In this document: one piece after another, positions 52,006 to 62,099 of the stretch
How the letters are laid out: every line of letters starts with the position of its first letter
Position numbering within the stretch: the stretch's first letter is position 1
Source: Pomphorhynchus laevis
Taxonomy: Eukaryota > Acanthocephala > Palaeacanthocephala > Echinorhynchida > Pomphorhynchidae
Length of the DNA stretch: 64,000 nt
Assembly: GCA_012934845.2 (NCBI GenBank)
Contig: WNNJ02002647.1
Span: 1-64,000, forward strand
Direction of reading: 5' to 3'
Notes under the pieces: model-generated
Told to the model about the DNA's origin: nothing
Seen by the model: only the letters and a program-made list of their open reading frames with translations
Databases searched by the model: none
Translations under genes and position numbers: made by a program

Positions 52006-52910
52006 TCATATAAAATTAAATACAGATTAATTATATTAGATATTAATACATATTAAATCAAACATTACATATTAAATATTATAATATATAATAATTGATA
52101 CTATTAACGGATGCTACATCCAACTGTAACGGATACAACTAACGGTATAAAACTATGGAGTTTCTATAGAAAAGATTATCTAATGTAGCAGTAATGTTGA
52201 TTATTTATTATTTAATTGTAAATCTCAATATTATATTTTTATATTTTTTCAAATTCATGTAAATCTTAAAATTTTTGAACTTAACTTTATTCTTTTAATA
52301 TGATATACGTTCGTTTAAATTTACCATAATATTATGTTGATGAGAGTACAATGTATTCTGAACCGCTGTAGTATCGGATTTAGGCGTCTTTCTCCAAACT
52401 ACTGCGTAAATTTGAATATTATGATTTTAAGCGCCGATTAGTCCCTTTGAAATTGATTACAGCAACAATAGCTTGAAACGGCACACATTTCCAGTCATTT
52501 TTATAAATTTATTTGGATTTAAGTCATTTTTATAAATTTATTCGGATTAAAAATTGATTAAGTTTTGTGTTAGTTTAAAATTCCTTATTTTCTGTGTGGA
52601 TAAAATCATATTCCAAATGTCGAATAAGTAAATTGTTTTAGACAAACGGAATATGACACAATTTGTTTTCTGAGATTCCACATTTTGCCATTTTCAAATT
52701 AAATTAATGAAGCGACAATAAAATTTTGGTGTTAAGGTTTATGAATTTTTTAATTACTATATACCACCCAAACAAAAAATGGTTTTTGAATTTTCGACAT
52801 ATTATTTCCCAGTAAGACAACTGTAGGCACGCGAGGTAGTTTAAATTTGTGAAATTTGACACAAACACTATATCATTAATAAAATTATATATATGTATGT
52901 TTTGACCGTC
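52006..52910. other. No gene recognised
   Basis: AT-rich. GTCATTTTTATAAATTTATT is tandemly duplicated at about 52,493-52,550. Confidence 0.5.
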
Positions 52911-52914
52911 TATT

Positions 52915-53055
52915 GTACTAAGTAGAGTGTGGATCGTTCATGAATGACAAGAGATTGTGTATGATTACGAATATGAACACATAAGAAAAAATAGAAACAC
53001 TTGTTATTTAATTCAAAGCTTTGGCTTTACTGCCCTTCTTTAGTGATTAAATTAC
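52915..53055. repeat. Dispersed repeat pair S, member 1
   Basis: TAGAGTGTGGATCGTTCATG through CTTCTTTAGTGATTAAATTAC recurs at 53,628-53,762 with about one difference per ten bases. Confidence 0.8.
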
Positions 53056-53627
53056 AACGGGAATTCTTCTTGTATTATATTATACAAGTTGCATTATATT
53101 ATTATAAATTACTTTATTAAATATTACTTTATAAAATGTATAATAATATAAATAATATAATATTGTATATTACTATAATTATTGTATAATAATTATAATA
53201 ATTATAATCAATATAGCATTACGATAACAAAGCATTACGATATCAATATATCGTAATGATTTGTTTGAACGAAATTTAAAATTTCGAAATGAATAACAAA
53301 GTTTAACGTATTAATATTATCTGCAATTATATTTTTAAAGGCCTAAATTGAATATATAATAAACTTACATATCGTAAGATTTAAATTAAACAAATATTAT
53401 TAAAACATATAAATTAAACGAAGAGTTTAAATACAATTTTACACTTTAAATCTTAATTTTATACAAAAAATATATTATTTTATAAATTACACAGAGAATT
53501 ATGAACTAATTTAATCTAGTGTGCTTGGCTACAGAGCAGTGTGGGCAAATTATTATCCGAATTGCTGTATTAAGGGGTTAGTATTATCTGCAATTATATT
53601 TTTAAACGCCTAAATTGAATGTGGAGT

Positions 53628-53765
53628 AGAGTGTGGATCATTCATGAACGATAAGAGATTGTATATGATTACGAATATGAACATATAAGACAAAATAGAA
53701 ACACTCGTTATTTTATTCAAAGCTTTGGATCTACTGCCCTTCTTTAGTGATTAAATTACAACAAC
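53628..53765. repeat. Dispersed repeat pair S, member 2
   Basis: Near copy of 52,915-53,055. The sequence just before it (ATTATCTGCAATTATATTTTT) is also duplicated at about 53,317. Confidence 0.8.
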
Positions 53766-54234
53766 AAGAACTCTACAATACAAATTCATCTTTTCAAATT
53801 TAATTAAGTCAATTCAATTTAATTTTGCAATTTAAATTTAATTTTGCAATTTAAATTTTTATAGAATACAAAAATATCGAGAGATATTATAGATATTTTT
53901 ATTCGAAGCAAGGTTTAAACAAGGTTTCTGCAGAATACCCCATTATTCATCCAGCTTTGGCTAATCTACTACATCAATATATTGCTCAATATTGTGTATA
54001 AAATTGTGATATTACAGAATAGCATTACTGTTAACCCCATTGTTTGAGTTCATGTAATTAACAAGTTCATTTAATTTTTTTAGCGAAAGTAAAGAGGTTT
54101 TTTATTATGCATCAGCATTACTTTTGTGATATCGTTCAGTCAAAACTACATTAGCTTGATTACGCTTTAAATCCGAAAGGGTCTGTTATCAATTGTATTT
54201 TTAATATATAATTCTTTTTTTTTCGATTATGGCA

Positions 54235-54455
54235 GTATATTATCCTCACAGGTATTGATCTTATTTTTGATGCAACAGTACGCTACTAATCAGTCTGGGT
54301 GGGTCTCATCAGCTGCTGACCCAGACCTACATTTCACGTTTCGACCCTTATTATCTGCTTTCTCCGTTGACTGATGCTGATCGGATTTGAACTCAGGACG
54401 TCTGTATCGTGATTCAACGCAACATCCACTAAGCTGGCTGCTCCAGTGGTGTAGA
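54235..54455 (-). mobile_element. tRNA-derived SINE
   Basis: Minus strand: head with A box CAGCTTAGTGGAT and B box GAGTTCAAATCC at tRNA-like spacing (about 54,436-54,382), then a central domain AAGGGTCGAAACGTGAAATG, TAGGTCTGGG, CAGCTGATGAGACCCACCC, then a tail with GAGGATAATATACTG and an A-run near 54,218-54,227. The internal boxes would serve as an RNA polymerase III promoter. Core and tail match the 45-46 kb copies, which have a different or more decayed head. Confidence 0.8.
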
Positions 54456-55440
54456 TATACATTTCTGTATATTACTTTTGGTAGGGGATCGTATTCTAAC
54501 GTATTCTAATTCTTTGTTAACTTATTACGGATAAGACAAAATATTCCTAATTATTACAAACGCATGCAATCATACCAGTCTATTTTCTAGCCATGACAAA
54601 TAATACATGAAATTCGAGGAGGTAGTGACCTTTCAAACTGTGCTATGCAATAGGACAAATAAAAATCTCGTTATAAATGACATTTAATTATACTGATGTA
54701 TGCAAAAATTTGTTCTTCATGCTAAACGATAAATATCGAGGACATTGCCTCATAAATATTATCGTCAGTCAGATGACATACCCCATATCGCAGCTTATGT
54801 TTTATAAAATCAACGCATTCCATTCTATATGTACACTTTGGCTTACTAGATACTTCGACGAACCTGCATTTTAATTACACAGCATTTATGTGTGCAATGC
54901 TCTGTATATTTCCTGCAAATACTTTTACATTATCATATTTATTGCTTCATAGTTTATTTTTTATGGGGAAAAAGTTTTTCGCTTTAACAATATAATATTC
55001 AATTATTATTTTTTCAATATAAGATTCCTTATATTTATCTGAAAATATGTTTTCGAATACTTATCTCGTTTATTGTGCATATATAGTAGCAGAGAAAGCA
55101 TTCTCATCATCAATTCTAAATCTCGTTCACTTAGTACAAGTATTTACTTTTCCTTTTTGGTTTACTATGTCCTTTTTATCAGTAAAGCAAAATTATGAAT
55201 ATTCTTACGATGTGGTTGCTTCGTATTTCAGCAAGTCACTGTGTTTTTGAACTATATGTGTTTTTAGAAATTATTCTGTATAATCTAGATGTTATCAACA
55301 AAGGATATAGTCTTACATCTAAACATGGCATGTCTTTAATGCAATTTGAGCTTACTAATATAAGTTCAACAAACAAATTCACTCTTATATTCATTCTTAT
55401 ACAATGTCTTTTTTATAATTTGTTATATAATTAAAAAAAT
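54456..55440. other. No gene called; several short plus-strand frames
   Basis: Frames at 54,677-54,874, 55,047-55,250 and 55,195-55,434 encode hydrophobic, Phe/Ile-rich peptides. They might be exons of a membrane protein, but I see no consistent splice signals and no family motif. Confidence 0.3.
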
Positions 55441-55575
55441 GAATATTTTTTAATAGATAATACGGAGTCATTTGGTTATTGTGTACATTCCATGACACGC
55501 TTTGGGTCAATGATTTTATACCGAAATATTGATCGCTGTACTAGCCTTTAATGTAATATAATAATTTGCCTTTTA
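55441..55575 (+). repeat. Dispersed repeat pair P, member 2
   Basis: Contains ATTCCATGACACGCTTTGGG, ACCGAAATATTGATCGCTG and CTTTAATGTAATATAATAAT, as in 51.9-52.0 kb. Confidence 0.65.
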
Positions 55576-55639
55576 AATAATTGTTTTTAATAATGAATAA
55601 AATTTTTAAAAACTGTACGTTTTGTTTCTGTTTCTGATG

Positions 55640-56065
55640 ATATAGAAGCCAGCGAAATATAACCCTGAAACGGGCTCAGCATCTGTCATTGAAAGAGAAA
55701 ACCCAAGTGCACCTATGTGGTACTTGGGCTATCTCGGGATTAGTCTTCTTTTTGAGATGACGTCCCCCAGAGCAAAGGCTAAGGTTTCTTAAGCTCCTCG
55801 TCTCTCGTTTACCCAGCATAGTCCGCGCCGATTGGATTCTTCGTGGGGTGAAAGACCCCCGGTGGTTCAGTCGGAAGGCGGCGTGTTGGATCGGTTGGGG
55901 GGATCATATCCCCCTGGACCTGAGGTCATAGAAGAGAAAAATAGAAGACGAAGAATAGTTGAAGACCGAAGTTGTTCTGCCGTTTTTTCTGACTATGCTG
56001 TGACTTGTTTGTTTTTTCTTGCATGCTACTTATAGGTTATTGGATGTATTTAATAAAATCGTTAT
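55640..56065 (+). mobile_element. LINE-D 3' end, plus orientation
   Basis: CGAAATATAACCCTGAAACGGGC, CTTGGGCTATCTCGGGATTA, GCAAAGGCTAAGGTTTCTTA, ATAGTCCGCGCCGATTGGA and CCTGGACCTGAGGTC match the 3' parts of the minus-strand LINE-D copies at 58.3-58.5 and 62.1-62.4 kb. It is strongly 5'-truncated. The 67-codon frame inside is an accident. Confidence 0.85.
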
Positions 56066-56504
56066 TATTATGAAATATAAGAATAAAGTAGTATTTCTTA
56101 TTTAAAGCAGTGATTCAAAAGATATGTAAATTTATGTGATTATTTTTAAACAGAGTTAATTTACATTTTCGTACTGTTCGAAATTTTGGATTAGGATCTA
56201 TAAAACACAAATTTATTTATTTTTATATTTCACTAGCTGTTGCTGACATAATCAGAAACCAAATATACAATTTGTTCAATTGAGTGAACAAATTATACGA
56301 TTTGTTTCTGACGATACACATCTATTTTGTTTCTGGAAGGAACATAAAGCTGCTTGCGAAATATAATAGGGTTTTTGTTGATTCTGCTCTAGATTCAAAA
56401 ATATCAATAATTGGTAATTATACTGTAATTTAATTCTTATTCTTAAGATAAGAATACGAATAAGATAAGAATAATAACCATTAAAAAACTACAAAAATAT
56501 AAAA

Positions 56505-57000
56505 ATATTTGACTGTAAAAATACAATCAAACAGAAAATAGTAAAATATATAAATCAACACAATAATATAAAGAATAAATTTAAACTCTTAAGTGGCAAA
56601 TTTTTATGGATGGATAATAAATAATATACTTTGTATTAGAATAAGATACTAGATAGTTTTATCAGAGGAAATACATCATTAGCATGTATTTGGCCCCGCT
56701 GCTATGTTGGGTAGAGGAGTTAGGGGCCGAAACCTGATAGCATAGCAGTTCCTCCTGATGACCTCTAATTCTTATTCTGATACAACGTCTGTTATTTATT
56801 AGTCAATTCATAAAAATGACGTTTATTTTAAATTTCAATTTTTTATTTTAACTTGATTTAAATTATAGAAAATCTTAAAAACAATTATTTATTTTATTAT
56901 TTAATTATTAAATTTTGATTTAGCATTATTATGTTTTGTTTAGTTTATAATTATATTAAATACGTAGACACAGTTAGCTGATTTGATTTATAAACTTGAA
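56505..57000 (+). repeat. Family C dispersed repeat, copy 6, best preserved
   Basis: Left end CAAACAGAAAATAGTAAAAT; TTATGGATGGATAATAAAT; ATCAGAGGAAATACATCATT; the core GGCCCC-GCTGCTATG-...-TTAGGGGCC-GAAAC-CTGATAG-CATAGCAG-TTCCTC-CTGATGA-CCTCTAA (56,690-56,772); TTATTTATTAGTCAATTCAT; AT-rich body; right end ATACGTAGACACAGTTAGCTG. Length about 500 bases, no coding capacity. Confidence 0.85.
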
Positions 57001-57500
57001 CACTGCCCAATATTGTCTTATTCAACTTTGAATTCCTAGACAAGTACTTATTTGATGTGCATCACTATGTTAGTGCTTTATCAAGCTTACTGTTGACGAT
57101 AGTTCACATATTATTGCTTTACACATGATAATCAATAATATTGTTTCTTTTCACACATTACAGGGTGTTCATTTTGCAACTAATGTCGTTTATAAAAATC
57201 ATTTGTTAGTATATATTAATCTTTATACATTCTAATAATATATATTGTTAATAGAAAATAAAATAAAATATTCTAATGTAAATAATGTTAAATTCTATTA
57301 ACCAGATTGTTGTTGAAAGTTTTAAATTATTTTATTTTATTGAATTTTTTTAATGTGTCTTAAGAGCAGGCATAATTAAAAGTGAACATTTGTTAATACA
57401 GTAGGATATGTTCATATGTATTATATTTATAGTAGGATATATAATAGATAAACCTTTTGTTGTGGATATTGTTAAGCTGTAAAACAAAAATTGATCAAAG
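57001..57500. other. No gene recognised
   Basis: AT-rich DNA between two family C copies in opposite orientation. Confidence 0.5.
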
Positions 57501-57830
57501 TCTAAGTATTTAAATTAAAAATAAATTACCAAAAAATTTTAATTAGAAAATAAATTACCATAAAATTTTAATAAAAAATAAATTAATATATATTAATTTA
57601 AAATAAAGATAAATCAAATAATAAATAATTATATATTATATTACATAATTAATATTTATATAAAGTTTAAATTTAAAATAAAAAATCAATTTCTATGAAT
57701 TGACTAATAAATAACAGACTATATATCAAAATAAGGATTAAAAGGTCATCAGTAGGAACTGTTTTGTTATTAAGTTTATGCCCCCATTCTTCGACCCAGC
57801 ATAGTAGCGGTGCCAAATTGATTAATATTT
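57501..57830 (-). repeat. Family C dispersed repeat, copy 7
   Basis: Minus orientation: CACCGCTACTATGCTGGGTCG, ATGGGGGCATAAAC, CAGTTCCTACTGATGACCTT, TATTTATTAGTCAATTCATAG and AT-rich body. The GAAAC box is changed to TAAAC. Confidence 0.75.
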
Positions 57831-58619
57831 TTGATTCTCGGCATTTCTATTGAAGGAGAATAGGGTAACAGGTCTAGTTGTTTCAGCTACTGGACCATTA
57901 ATGATGATGACTATTTTATTATTTCATTACGAATGCATTTTATGGATATATCTGATGAATACACCCAATCTATAAAGAATGTTGGTACAAAACTATTCTT
58001 AGTATCTTCAAAACAAAGATTATACATGATTAAAAATAAGTGATCTTGATCCATTATTTAGATTTGGAATTTTGGAACAGGATTAACAAACACAAATTTA
58101 TTCTTATATTTCAATAATTACTGTTAATAAAAGTCAGTAATAATAAGGGTTTTATTAATAACTAAATAACCTATAATAAAGATTTTAAAGCAAATCATGC
58201 AGAAAAAAACAACTTTAAACAATAGCCGTTCAAGACGTATCTTTCAAAATTTTCTAACTTACCTTACGGCCTCATGTCCAGAGGAATCTGAACCGCCTAG
58301 CCGCACCAGCGATCTGCCCTCTGACTAAACCATTCAGGGTCTCTCACACCCCTAAAAGTCCAGTCAAGGCGGACTATGGATGGTACAATCGAGATGAAGA
58401 GCTTGAGAAACCTTAGTCTTTGCTCTGGAGGAAGTTCTCTTGAAAATAAGACTAATCCCGAGATAGCCCAAGTACCCCCAAAGACGCACTTGGGATTTCA
58501 CATTTAACGACAGATGCTGGGCCCGTTTCAGAGAACACCTAGCTCTCTACAGGATAGGTTTAAGTCTATCCAGGTCAGCTTTCGCAGACCAATTCACCGC
58601 AACGGTGAACCCCAGATAT

Positions 58620-59435
58620 TTAACTCGACTCGTTTAAATAGGGACTGGTTGAAGCTGCAAAATTGAGGAGTGCAGAGAGTGCTAATCTCGTAAGCTTCAT
58701 TATGGTGTCAGCGGCGCCATAAAAGACGACCACTTGCAATTGTTTGGATTTTAAAACAAGATAAGCTGTGGGCAACTGATCTTTTAATCTTAAAAAGAAA
58801 CGGCTGATGTCAGAGACTACATCTTTGCACCTGCATCCAGAAAACAGGGCTGTGGGATCATCAGCGTATATCACAAGATATTGATCGCGCTTGAATATTT
58901 TGAAAAGTCCGATGGATGCAGCAAGAAATAAGACTGGAGAAAGTGGGGATCCTTGAGGCACACCAGTAATAAGGTAGAACTGACGTGCATTAGAGTTGGC
59001 TTCATAATAAAATCGCTTGTTGTACATCAATATCTTGATCCTGTTGACAATTCATGCAGGCTGCTCGAGAGACCTAAAAGAGGAGATAACGAATGGAATG
59101 GAGATTCGGTCAATTACAATAGAAAAGTCAAGGAAAACAGCAACAGCGAGGTGATGACTGTTATCCCGACAAAACTGATGCACTTTACCAATTGCGGATG
59201 GACCGAGCGCCCTTTGACAAACCCATGAAAACGGCGGGATTAGGTTACGCGCAAGCGCTTTATCATAGATGGACATGAGAGAATTTTGAATCGAAATGGA
59301 CCGTAGGTCTTTTGGACATAAAACCGGATTTCGCTTAGGTAAAAAGATTCTACGACTGTTGTTGAGGCCTGCTACATCAGATGTTGAGGCTAACAACATT
59401 GTGACTGCCACTTCATTTCTTTGATCGGCTGCCAA
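58620..59435 (-). pseudogene. LINE-D copy 1 RT, two frames
   Basis: The frame 59,435-59,052 has VAVTMLLASTSDVAGLN, CPKDLRSISIQNSLMSIYDK and AVAVFLDFSIVIDRISIPFV (first catalytic Asp present; AFD changed to VID). The frame 59,030-58,620 has ITGVPQGSPLSPVLFLAASI and LVIYADDPTALFSGC (YADD intact). A frameshift around 59.04 kb separates them. Compared with copy 2, a block between NLIPP and FxGFVKGRL is also disturbed. Confidence 0.85.
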
Positions 59436-60159
59436 AAGCTGGCAAATCTAAGAAGAGTGTGGAGCGACAGATTTGGAGGTGCCCGGTAGTAGGCCCCAGG
59501 AGTTAATGATATGTGTAACAGATAAAATCCTGCTCTTGAAGTCACCTTAAGGCGGGTTGGCTGCGGGGAAAGCGTGGCTCTATAATTTTGTAGGACTAGT
59601 GACTCCTCTAAAATTTTACAAGGTTAGGCTACCAATGCAATCCGATGCCCACTCCCGCCAGCAGACAAACTTATCCGCCTTGAATATCTTCCAGAAGGAA
59701 GCCTGCGAGGGATTAAGAAGAGCAATGCTCGTCCTGTCCCTACTTATCTGGAGCCTGTATCCTGTACTATAGTATTCATTTAAGAGAACCTGCCTGAAGG
59801 AAGCAGAGAGATTGGGAAGGTGTAGCATTCTTGCTAGGATTGTAAGTTTTGTTGGAGTGGGATTGTAAATGCGACCTATATAGGTAGTCAAATTAATTGG
59901 GTCAGAATATCATTCCTTATCCTGAGGAAGAGTTGGATAGCTGCCTGAAAGAAAACCACTCTGATTTGACCAAAGTGAACCCTCTTCTAATCAACGTATC
60001 ATCATCTATCCGCCAGCGAATTAGGTCATGAGAGTTGGCCAGCTGTTGGCGCGACTGCTTAATGCAGATGTGTTTTAACAACCACATCCTATGCAGCAGT
60101 AAAATATCGGGGAGTGAGTTTGCTGTTGAGCAATGAAAGGTGGGGGGGGTGGTTTGTGA

Positions 60160-60795
60160 ATAAGATAGTCGTTCCTGGCTCTTAGGAGTGTTGCATTAAT
60201 CCAACGACCATTTATGTCCTTGAAGTCACCGAATAACATGTCATAGCCGCTAGCTAAAAGACGTCCAGGAGGTCACGGTTCTTGTGAATATCCCCCGGCC
60301 GGATGTAGACATTAGCTATGCTGATGCATTTAGAGTTCTTACAAAGTGATATAGCTAAGCAAGACATGGCTGGACAATATTAGTTTATTAAGAGGGATGA
60401 TCTTAAGGAGCTCTTCACTAGGGTTAAAAGACCTTAAGAAGAAGAGGAGTAAGGTAGGGTTATGTACGGAGTAAAGTGGGTGTATATGTGCTTAGAGATA
60501 AATCGAGCAATGCTCTGGATATACTGATATACTGATATCCAGGGGAAGACGAATAAACAGCGTTTCCTGAAGGACTATTACATCTGCATCTCTGCCAGGT
60601 AGAAGGCTAAGACCGGAAGCATCTCCCAAATTTCACTGAAGAATATTCAGTGAAAAAGGCCCCCGAATACTTCGCATTGCTATGGATTAACCTGAAGGGG
60701 ATATTCCTCCCTAGTTGGAGCCAGAGGTGTGAAGATTGCCCTTCACACTTCCTGTCCCAACAGCGGAGTTCTATTGCCTCCGTCAATATCTTCAT
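60160..60795 (-). pseudogene. LINE-D endonuclease, broken
   Basis: CISIANVYIRPGDIHKNRDL (near 60,345-60,280) is the 'YxxP' block of an APE-type LINE endonuclease. GYDMLFGDFKDINGRWINAT (near 60,260-60,190) is the GDFNDxNxxW catalytic block with the key Asn replaced by Lys. A frame at 60,795-60,607 precedes them. The gene is broken by several stops. Confidence 0.65.
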
Positions 60796-61099
60796 TTTTT
60801 CTTTGCCACCTGTCAGGATTTGCCTCTCTTTGACAGACGAACAGGTGCGAGATTCTGTGCAGAGGCGCCTCTTTTTTTGGTGTGATGGACTTTCTCGGGG
60901 AATGGCTGTGATGTATCATTTGTAGTAGGAGTTTATCCTAGGAAGGGGCTAATTAGGTTGACATCATAGACTGGATCTCTTTCATGGCAGTTTGGTGTTT
61001 GGCGTCTATCAGCCTGATGATGTCAAGGTCAGATAGACGACTGGATGCTGCTGATGCAAAAGTTCGGGCAAAATCTTTGTGAGACAATCGGGTCTTGAT

Positions 61100-61902
61100 G
61101 TGGCGGTTTTTATAGTCTTAAATGTTGACATTTCCTGGACTTATGCCGGGTGCATTCATCCATAGTTGTCGCATACAGTGGTGTTCAGGCATTTGTTATT
61201 TTGAGTACAATTACTTTCCCGGCAGATGCCACAGATTTGGGGGTTGGGGCAGTTTGAACCCCGAGTGCCCGTATTTGTGGCAGTTAGAGTAATTCGGGTA
61301 AGTGAGATCTGTGCCGATGTGGATAAATTTTATGTTGCATCCCATGAAGGGATTGCACCTAGATCTAGAGAGAAACTTATCATTGTCTACAGGAGAGGAG
61401 CAAATGCTACGGGGAGATGGATTCCTCTCTTCCCCATTAGTAATCTAGTGTTTGTTAAGTTAAATTGTTGCTCTAATTTTTTAAGTCGTCGCCGTCAATC
61501 TCTGAAGGGAGGTTAGAAAGTTTCACTGAGGTCATGATCGGCTTATAAATAATTTTGCATAGTGAACTTAAATGTTGTTCAACATACTTCTTTTATTCCA
61601 TCGTTAAATCTGCGATACAAGAGAGATTCGTATTTCAGAATCAAAAAATTTGAGTGAATTATAGAGGACTCGATTTTTGTATCTATTAGTAGAGTTTTTA
61701 GGAAAAAATAATAAATTTTAGAGCGATCAACTGGCTCTTAAAATTTTAAGTTGATCGAATTTGCGAGTTTTCTCACCGAGGGAGGTTCCCCCTGAAAAGG
61801 ATCATCACTTGAAACCTTACTAACCTGCATTTCTTGAGATATATCACGAGAATTTACCAATTTTACCTTTGAATCAACTTCTGTTAATTTTTTGGTGGGC
61901 AT
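61100..61902 (-). pseudogene. LINE-D ORF1 with zinc knuckles, broken
   Basis: The N-terminal frame from 61,902 reads MPTKKLTEVDSKVKLVNSRD, then ISQEMQVSKVSSDDPFQGEP. Near 61,310-61,130 two frames carry CHKYGHSGF and CPNPQICGICRESNCTQ, then KCLNTTVCDNYG, the series of CCHC knuckles of a gag-like LINE ORF1 that binds RNA. Several frameshifts separate the pieces. Confidence 0.65.
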
Positions 61903-62099
61903 TTACTACACTATTGAATCGTTTAAAAGCTCCGACATTGAAAAAAGATTATTTTTCTCAGTACTCAAGGAAAAGTCAGTTCTTAACCAACTGTTGTTAA
62001 TAATAATGATTTTCTTAACAAAAATAATACATAGGTTAAATAGAATTAAAACAAAAATAGAAAAAAAGAGACGTCAGAAATCAGAAATCACCGTCTTCC

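Larger units (their letters stand above)
58260..62090 (-). mobile_element. LINE-D copy 1, near full length but decayed
   Basis: Order on the minus strand: ORF1 start (ATG near 61,902, MPTKKLTEVDSKVKLVNSRD), zinc knuckles (61,310-61,130), endonuclease (about 60,640-60,160), linker and RT (59,891-58,620) and 3' UTR to about 58,260. Frames are broken many times. The Cys knuckles in ORF1, APE-type endonuclease and GVPQGSPLSP box suggest the Jockey/R1 branch. It stands directly downstream of copy 2 in head-to-tail order. Confidence 0.85.

Noticed and set aside
54677-55434. Possible chemoreceptor-like exons
   Set aside because: The peptides are hydrophobic, but no conserved receptor motif or consistent splice sites were found in an AT-rich region where such frames arise by chance.
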